A stretch of DNA of 22,443 nucleotides. Origin: a virus. Position numbers and translations under genes: made by a program. Below the pieces are notes generated by a model. It did not search any database, was not told where the DNA came from, and saw only the letters and a list, made by a program, of their open reading frames with translations. The stretch covers positions 1 through 22,443 of IMG/VR virus record IMGVR_UViG_3300020188_000827; one strand, given 5' to 3'. Shown piece by piece: positions 14,010-20,063 of the stretch. Position 1 is the first letter of the stretch. Every line of letters begins with the position of its first letter.

Positions 14010-17000
14010 ATGGCAACAAAACGTACCTACATAAATGCAGATGAAGAACTAGTAATCAAAGGTCAACTGACCATTGAAGGAAATGTAACTCAGATTGAAA
14101 CAACTCAGCAGGTTACAAATCTTCAAGGCAATGTTTTCACTATTAACAGTGATGGTGATAATACTCCGGCCATATTAAATTTAAACAGTAACGGTACTTT
14201 AGGTTCATTAACATTTACTGATGGCGGTAATATTGCCGCAGAACCCGGACTACAAGGAAATTTATTTGTAGCATCTGGCCAATCTATTATTATAGACGGT
14301 GGCGGAAGTATAGGTGGTTCAGGATTTACAGGAAATTTAACAGGTACCGCCAGTAATGCAGATGCATTGAGTAGTGCAGTAACTTTAAATTTAAGCGGTA
14401 ATGCAACAGGCAGTACAAGTTTTATAAATGCTGGAGACTCAGTAACTTTACCGGTCAATTTAGTAAACAGTGGAGTAACTGCAGGTACTTATGGTACAAG
14501 CAATGATGCGGCACAAATTACTGTTGATGCACAAGGTAGAATTACAACAGCAAGTGATGTTGCTATAAATCATGATGCTTTATTAAATTTTGTAGCAGAC
14601 GAACACATTGCTCATAGTAGTGTAACTCTTACTGCAGGAGCAGGTTTAACTGGTGGTGGGGACATCACATCAAGTAGAACTTTTGATATTGTAGGCGGAA
14701 CAGGTATAACTGTAAATGCTAACGATATACAAACAGATGATTCCTATATCAAAGGATTATTAAGTGCAAGTAATGGTGTTGACTACAATAGTTCAACAGG
14801 AGCCTTTCAAGCAGTTGAAAGTGAAATACAACATGATAGTTTAGATGGCTTTGTAGCAAATGAACATATAAATCACAGTGGCGTAACACTTACAGCAGGA
14901 ACAGGTCTTACAGGCGGTGGCGATATAACTACAAGTAGAACATTTAATGTTGTGGGTGGCGATGGTATTACTGCAAATGCAAATGATATACAAGTAGACA
15001 GTACTGTAGTTAGAACAAGTGGTAATCAATCTATTGCAGGAACAAAAACATTTACCGGTACAGTAGATTTAAGTGGGGCAACAGTACCTGGCTTTACAGT
15101 TACTGGAGAATTATCAGTAACAGGAAATGTAAACTCACTTAACTATGTAGATCTACAGGTACAAAATTCAGAAATAATTTTAAACAGTAATGTGGTAACG
15201 GCTCAAGATGCAGTAATTAAAAATGAAAGAGGTTCCACAGGTAACGATACATATTTAAAATGGGACGAAGGAACTAGCAGATGGCAGTTTAGTAATGATG
15301 GTAGCACCGATAATAACATGCTACTATTTTCAGACTTTAGTGCAAGTAACGGTGTAGACTATAATAGCTCAACAGGAGCATTTCAGGCTGTAGAAAGTGA
15401 AATACAACATGACAGTTTAGATGGATTTGTAGCAAATGAACACATAGACCATACATCTGTAAGTATTACAGCAGGTACAGGTTTAACAGGTGGCGGCACA
15501 ATAGCATCTACAAGAACATTGAATGTTATAGGCGGAGATGGTATTACTGCAAATGCAAATGATATTGAAGTAGATAGTACAGTAATAAGAACAACAGGTA
15601 ATCAAAGTTTAGCAGGTGTAAAAACATTTACTGGTGAACTTTTGTTACCAACTACAGATGTAACAACCGAAAATGCTATATTTACAGACAGCAATGAAGC
15701 ATGGGTATATGTTAATGGTAGTAAAAAACAAATTACGCCAACAAGCAGTTTAGGTACAGCAGAACAAGCCAATAGTTCTTTATCTTATTCTCTAGTAGGC
15801 AGTACAACAGGAACAAGTACATACGAACTATACGCAGGTAAAAGAACTATAGGCGTAGACGATTTTCATGCTATTAAAGGTTTAGAAGAAGGAACATATA
15901 CAAGTTTAAGTGAAACTGCAACAGCAGTAACAATAGAAGCAGACATAAGTGCAATCAGAGGTGCATTTAGTGTTATTGATAACGGCGGTGATGGTAGTTT
16001 ATCATATAATTCAGGTACAGGTGTTATTACATATACAGGCCCAAGTGCAAGTGATATTAGATCGCATTTTAGTGGCACTGGACTTATTGCGTATAATAGC
16101 GGAACAGGAGTAATTAGTACATCTGCAGACAATTATGGTAATTGGAATTTTGACACAGATACAAGTTCAAGTGAAAGTGTTTCTAGTGGCAACTTAGTTT
16201 CCATATTGGGTGGTAGTGGAATAGATGTAACACATAGTGGAAAAACTATAACAGTCACAAATACTAATAGTGCTGACATAACAGGTGTTATAGCAGGCTC
16301 TGGTTTGTCAGGAGGCGGATTAAGTGGTACTGTTACCCTGGACATTGGTGCAGGCACAGGCATAAGTGTTGCGGCTGATACAATAAGTGTTGACATGTCA
16401 GCATTTGATACTGATGATTTAGCAGAAGGCACAAACAAATATTATACTGACGCCAGAGTAAGAGCGGCAATTAGTGCAACAAATGGTTCTGCAGGTTATA
16501 ATAGTGCTACTGGTGTGTTCAGCATACCAAATTCAACATCTCATATTGGTGAAGGTTCCAATCTATATTATACAGATGCAAGAGCCAGAAATGCTATTAG
16601 TGTAAGTGGTGATTTAAGTTATAATAGTGCAACTGGTGTTATCAGTTTCACTAACGATGCTGGTGATATAGAAAGTGTTTCTATAACAGCGGGTACAGGT
16701 TTAACAGGTACTGCCAGTGCATCTAGTGGCGCATTTAGTACAACACTTAATGTAACTGGTTTAACAGTCAGTGAACTAGCACCGACATCATTATTAACCA
16801 GCTCAGAAACATTTGCTGATAGCGACACACAGTTAATGACAGCGAAGGCTATAGATGACAGAATTATCAGTAAAGGTTACAGCACAACAACAGGTACAGT
16901 AACACAAGTCAACGGTGGTAGTGGACTTACAGGTAGTGTAACAACATCAGGAAGTTTAGCCGTTGGTGCAGGTAATTATATACTAGTTGGTGCCAATGAT

Positions 17001-17489
17001 GTAGGCGTCGATGCAACATCCACAAATACAGCAAACAAAGTTGTGGCTAGAGATGGTAGTGGTAACTTTGCCGCAGGAACTATAACTGCTACAGCAACAA
17101 AGGCCCAATATGCTGACTTGGCTGAGAATTATGTAGCAGACGAAAGTTATGAACCAGGAACTGTTTTAGTAATTGGCGGAAAACACGAAGTAAGTGTAAC
17201 AGATGAAGCAGGAAGTTACAAAGTAGTAGGTGTTGTATCAACAGACCCTGCACACTTAATGAATGTAGATTGTGAAGGCGAACATGTAGTAGCAGTAGCA
17301 TTACGTGGAAGAGTTCCTTGTAAAGTAACTGGTAATGTAAACAAAGGCGATGTACTTATTGCTAGTGATACTCCAGGGTTTGCTATGGTAGGTGCTATGG
17401 CACATACATTAAGTCCATTACAAATAGTTGGTAGATCATTAGAAACTAAAACAGATGCAATGCCTGGTGTTGTTGAAATCATAGTTTAA
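14010..17489 (+). CDS. Long repeat-containing fibre / virion appendage protein (1159 aa)
   Basis: The product is Gly/Ser/Thr/Asn-rich and predicted beta, with no long helices, typical of trimeric phage fibres. After the N-terminal part (MATKRTYINADEELVIKGQL) come repeated modules built on TAGTGLTGGG, NANDI and AGTKTFTG. Two copies of 99 aa (codons from 14763 and 15339) are nearly identical. Then come NSGTGVITYTGPSASDI- and NKYYTDARVRAAIS-type modules. The C-terminal domain (about 1033-1159: YADLAENYVADESYEPGT, VVGVVSTDPAHLMN, VALRGRVPCKVTG) is a common end of marine phage fibres and resembles the autoprocessing chaperone type. It should be an adsorption or baseplate-attached fibre. The exact position on the virion is not shown. 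Confidence 0.75.
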   Translation: MATKRTYINADEELVIKGQLTIEGNVTQIETTQQVTNLQGNVFTINSDGDNTPAILNLNSNGTLGSLTFTDGGNIAAEPGLQGNLFVASGQSIIIDGGGSIGGSGFTGNLTGTASNADALSSAVTLNLSGNATGSTSFINAGDSVTLPVNLVNSGVTAGTYGTSNDAAQITVDAQGRITTASDVAINHDALLNFVADEHIAHSSVTLTAGAGLTGGGDITSSRTFDIVGGTGITVNANDIQTDDSYIKGLLSASNGVDYNSSTGAFQAVESEIQHDSLDGFVANEHINHSGVTLTAGTGLTGGGDITTSRTFNVVGGDGITANANDIQVDSTVVRTSGNQSIAGTKTFTGTVDLSGATVPGFTVTGELSVTGNVNSLNYVDLQVQNSEIILNSNVVTAQDAVIKNERGSTGNDTYLKWDEGTSRWQFSNDGSTDNNMLLFSDFSASNGVDYNSSTGAFQAVESEIQHDSLDGFVANEHIDHTSVSITAGTGLTGGGTIASTRTLNVIGGDGITANANDIEVDSTVIRTTGNQSLAGVKTFTGELLLPTTDVTTENAIFTDSNEAWVYVNGSKKQITPTSSLGTAEQANSSLSYSLVGSTTGTSTYELYAGKRTIGVDDFHAIKGLEEGTYTSLSETATAVTIEADISAIRGAFSVIDNGGDGSLSYNSGTGVITYTGPSASDIRSHFSGTGLIAYNSGTGVISTSADNYGNWNFDTDTSSSESVSSGNLVSILGGSGIDVTHSGKTITVTNTNSADITGVIAGSGLSGGGLSGTVTLDIGAGTGISVAADTISVDMSAFDTDDLAEGTNKYYTDARVRAAISATNGSAGYNSATGVFSIPNSTSHIGEGSNLYYTDARARNAISVSGDLSYNSATGVISFTNDAGDIESVSITAGTGLTGTASASSGAFSTTLNVTGLTVSELAPTSLLTSSETFADSDTQLMTAKAIDDRIISKGYSTTTGTVTQVNGGSGLTGSVTTSGSLAVGAGNYILVGANDVGVDATSTNTANKVVARDGSGNFAAGTITATATKAQYADLAENYVADESYEPGTVLVIGGKHEVSVTDEAGSYKVVGVVSTDPAHLMNVDCEGEHVVAVALRGRVPCKVTGNVNKGDVLIASDTPGFAMVGAMAHTLSPLQIVGRSLETKTDAMPGVVEIIV
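14763..15059 (+). repeat. Fibre internal repeat, copy 1 (99 aa)
   Basis: In-frame 297-nt unit starting SASNGVDYN and ending AGTKTFTG. The second copy is at 15339-15635. At the protein level the two differ at about 16 of 99 positions, and their first 36 residues are identical. A more diverged relative precedes copy 1 (about 14575-14760). Confidence 0.9.
15339..15635 (+). repeat. Fibre internal repeat, copy 2 (99 aa)
   Basis: Same 297-nt length and frame as 14763-15059, ending AGVKTFTG. In the first 108 nt all 11 base differences from copy 1 are synonymous, pointing to an old duplication held by selection on the protein. Confidence 0.9.
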
Positions 17490-17510
17490 AAAGCATAAAT
17501 TCCATATAAA

Positions 17511-17518
17511 GATAAATA
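17511..17518 (+). promoter_or_regulatory. Late promoter box GATAAATA for the 316-aa virion gene
   Basis: GATAAATA lies 22 nt after the preceding stop and 114 nt before ATG 17633. The long leader in between is strongly structured. Confidence 0.68.
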
Positions 17519-17534
17519 GTATTGACGGAGAAGA

Positions 17535-17618
17535 CTGTGTCGTCATTTATGGATTGGCCATAAAGACACAGACATCAGTTATTAAGGCATGGTGTCCTTA
17601 TACAACTTGATGAACTGA
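17535..17618 (+). promoter_or_regulatory. Structured mRNA leader of the 316-aa virion gene
   Basis: Two stem-loops fill the 5' leader. The first: CTGTGTC (17535-17541) with GACACAG (17565-17571) encloses, after a 4-nt bulge, TTTATGG/CCATAAA (17546-17552 with 17558-17564) around a 5-nt loop. The second: TCAGTT/AACTGA (17575-17580 with 17613-17618) encloses TAAGG/CCTTA (17583-17587 with 17596-17600). No T tract follows, so it is not a terminator. The gene's start lacks a strong Shine-Dalgarno site, so the structure may affect translation or RNA stability. Confidence 0.55.
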
Positions 17619-17632
17619 CCTGGACATAAAGT

Positions 17633-18583
17633 ATGGCAATATTTGGAAATTTTAAGGGTACTACTCAATCTGAATTTAAAATCGGAAAAAGTTCTACCGG
17701 TTCAAAATTATCCACAGGCTCCCTACCCTCAAGCGATATATCAAACGGTGATATATACATAGATAGTTCTAATTCAACTTTGCAGGTATATAATAACGCC
17801 TGGGTAAGTGTAGGAAGTACTTTAACGGACTTGAACGTTGACTCTGGTACATTATTTGTAGACAGCAGTAACGATACAGTCTCCGTCGGCTCAACTAGTT
17901 CTAATGACAAACTATTTGTAAATGGTAGTTTAAGATTAGGAACAAATCCAAGTTTAAAACACGGTGGTGCATATTTAGATGTATCACATAGTAACGGAAC
18001 TGCTACACAATTAAGGGTTAGAGATAACAGTAGTGGTAGTGACCCTATATTTAAAATATACAATGCAAGTAATAGTGCCGAGGTATTTAAAGTACAAGGT
18101 TCAACTATTAGAATCAATGATGCATATAATTTGCCAACAGCAGACGGCACAAGCGGCCAAGTTTTAAAAACAGACGGATCAGGAACAATTAGTTTTGGAT
18201 CTATACCTGCAAGTGGTAGTAACACTCATGTACAATTTAATGATGGTGGCGACTTAGCAGGTGATTCAGATTTTACATTTGATAAATCAACCAACACACT
18301 TCAAGTAACAAATTTAGATGTAATGGGAACTTTCAGTAAATCTGAAGATTACGGTTCTATTACATCAGCGGCAAACATAACAGTCGATTATGGTGACATA
18401 ACAACAGAAGATAGATTACCTACTCCACATGATAGTTATACAGTTTCAGAGGCAAATTCATTAACATATTTGAACACAGGTGATATGATATTTGTTAGTG
18501 ATGAAACAGGAGGTGCTACAATGGCTTTTTATGATGGCACTAACTGGAGAAGAATACAAGATAGGGCAATAATTAGTACATAA
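17633..18583 (+). CDS. Fibre-like virion structural protein (316 aa)
   Basis: The product opens MAIFGNFKGTTQSEFKIGKS and is Ser/Asn/Thr/Gly-rich and beta-predicted. It contains motifs common in marine phage fibre proteins: NGDIYIDSSNSTLQVYNNAW, SGQVLKTDGSGTISFGSIP, HVQFNDGGDLAGDSDFTFD and a closing TGGATMAFYDGTNWRRI block (about 293-309). The FNDGG-type module and the FYDGTNW end are typical of short appendage proteins. It is predicted to be a tail fibre, neck appendage or fibre-associated subunit; the sequence does not say which. It has its own late promoter and long leader, starts at ATG 17633 with only a weak ribosome site, and is followed 17 nt later by the next fibre-type gene. Confidence 0.65.
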   Translation: MAIFGNFKGTTQSEFKIGKSSTGSKLSTGSLPSSDISNGDIYIDSSNSTLQVYNNAWVSVGSTLTDLNVDSGTLFVDSSNDTVSVGSTSSNDKLFVNGSLRLGTNPSLKHGGAYLDVSHSNGTATQLRVRDNSSGSDPIFKIYNASNSAEVFKVQGSTIRINDAYNLPTADGTSGQVLKTDGSGTISFGSIPASGSNTHVQFNDGGDLAGDSDFTFDKSTNTLQVTNLDVMGTFSKSEDYGSITSAANITVDYGDITTEDRLPTPHDSYTVSEANSLTYLNTGDMIFVSDETGGATMAFYDGTNWRRIQDRAIIST

Positions 18584-18600
18584 AAAACCAAGGACACACA

Positions 18601-20016
18601 ATGCCAAGAGCAAAAAAGACTACTACAAAGACAGATAAAAAGGTAGTAGCAAAGAAGCAAACAGTACAAGACATAGAAAAGATTATTAAGAAGCAAGTGC
18701 AAGAGCAATTAGAGGAAGCACTTCTTAATATTGAAATAGAGTCGCCCGAACCGGTAAAAACAGATGCTTGGGTTGATATGGATTTGCTTAGAGAGGAAAT
18801 TAAAAAGGAAGTACAATTTGCACAACGTAAAGTTGAGCATGTACAAAAAATAGAAAATAAGTCTGATATTAGTATATCTAGAAGTGAACTAAAACTTGTT
18901 GGTGAAAAAGAATTTTTATTTACAAGCGATTTAGACGGACTTGTAATAAGTGAAAATGATAAGGCTTTAATAACAGCAAGTAAAAGTGGTGCTATAGGAT
19001 TTGGATTAAAAGCACCTAGAAGTTTTGGGGTAGGTAGTGCCCATTTTAGAGCTAATTATACCAGTGATGCTCCAATGCCAACAAGTGGTGATGGAAGTAC
19101 AAGAGGTGTAATTGTTGAAGGTGACGGTGACGATGATAAAACCTTCACATTTAGAGTTCTAAGTAGAATGAACAGGCAGGGTCTTAATGTAACAGGAGAT
19201 GGAAGTTTATTAGTAAATTCTCCTAAAGATGAAACATTAAGCAGAGTAACAATTAATCAGACTAACAATGATAGGCCTGCATTAAATGTTATAAGTGCTA
19301 GTAAATATTTTGATGAAACTGTTTTAAATTTACAGGCAAAAGCAGGATTAGAATCAAAATTTAATTTTATTAATGCCAAAGCAGATGTGGATAATAACGG
19401 AGGCTCTGGTATAGATGTTTTTAAAGTAAATGCTGAAGGAAGTGTTTACAGTGAACAGAGTTTTTATTCAAATGGTAAAGGTTATGCAGAACTATTTGAA
19501 TGGGCAGACGGGAATCATAAAAATGAAAACAGAGATGGTTTTACGGTTGCTCTAAACGAAAAAGGACAATTAATTATAGCAGATGAAGGAGATAGTATTA
19601 TAGGAGTTGTAAGTTCAAATCCAGCATTTATTGGAAATGCAGGCTGGAACGGATTACAAGACAGATATAATCTTAATGCAGATAAAGAGCATATGAAAAC
19701 CAAATACAAAATTGTTGAATGGTTAGATGATACTGGTGTTTTACACAGTTATGATGTAAAAGATTTAGACCAAGATTTTGCTTTTCCTGAAAATGCTATA
19801 ATTTATGAAACAGACAGTCAAGGTAATGACATGATCAAAAGAATTTATAGAAGTGATTTTGATAAGTCTGAAGAATACACAGATAGAATTAATAACGGTT
19901 GGTCGCCGGTGATAATTGCAGGAACGACGCCAGTTTTTAAAGGGCAATTTATGGGCTCTAACTGGATTAAGGTTTCTGATATTAGTGATGACCTTGAACA
20001 ATGGATAATCAAATAA
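18601..20016 (+). CDS. Virion appendage protein with Peptidase_G2-like autoprocessing domain (471 aa)
   Basis: The product has a Lys-rich start, a coiled-coil-prone helix (about 20-85), then a beta-rich central part. From about 294 it has a domain recognisable by GYAELFEWADGNHKNENRDG, IIGVVSSNPAFIGN, and near the end NGWSPVIIAGTTPVFKGQ. This matches the pattern of the phage intramolecular chaperone/Peptidase_G2 domain (as in phi29-type appendage proteins), which trimerises the fibre and can then cut itself off. Whether the catalytic residues are intact cannot be judged by eye. ATG 18601 follows AAGGA. It should be co-transcribed with the 316-aa gene, 17 nt upstream, and may form one appendage with it. 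Confidence 0.72.
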   Translation: MPRAKKTTTKTDKKVVAKKQTVQDIEKIIKKQVQEQLEEALLNIEIESPEPVKTDAWVDMDLLREEIKKEVQFAQRKVEHVQKIENKSDISISRSELKLVGEKEFLFTSDLDGLVISENDKALITASKSGAIGFGLKAPRSFGVGSAHFRANYTSDAPMPTSGDGSTRGVIVEGDGDDDKTFTFRVLSRMNRQGLNVTGDGSLLVNSPKDETLSRVTINQTNNDRPALNVISASKYFDETVLNLQAKAGLESKFNFINAKADVDNNGGSGIDVFKVNAEGSVYSEQSFYSNGKGYAELFEWADGNHKNENRDGFTVALNEKGQLIIADEGDSIIGVVSSNPAFIGNAGWNGLQDRYNLNADKEHMKTKYKIVEWLDDTGVLHSYDVKDLDQDFAFPENAIIYETDSQGNDMIKRIYRSDFDKSEEYTDRINNGWSPVIIAGTTPVFKGQFMGSNWIKVSDISDDLEQWIIK

Positions 20017-20020
20017 TAAT

Positions 20021-20028
20021 GATAAATA
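20021..20028 (+). promoter_or_regulatory. Late promoter box GATAAATA for the last fibre gene
   Basis: GATAAATA begins 4 nt after the preceding stop and lies 35 nt before ATG 20064, which has a strong AGGGG ribosome site. Confidence 0.7.
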
Positions 20029-20063
20029 CTATTAAATATTTTTGCTATATTAGGGGATAAAAA

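Noticed and set aside
17521-17526. TTGAC just after the late box, as a possible second -35 element.
   Set aside because: No -10 hexamer at a suitable distance was found, and it lies downstream of the late box inside the leader.
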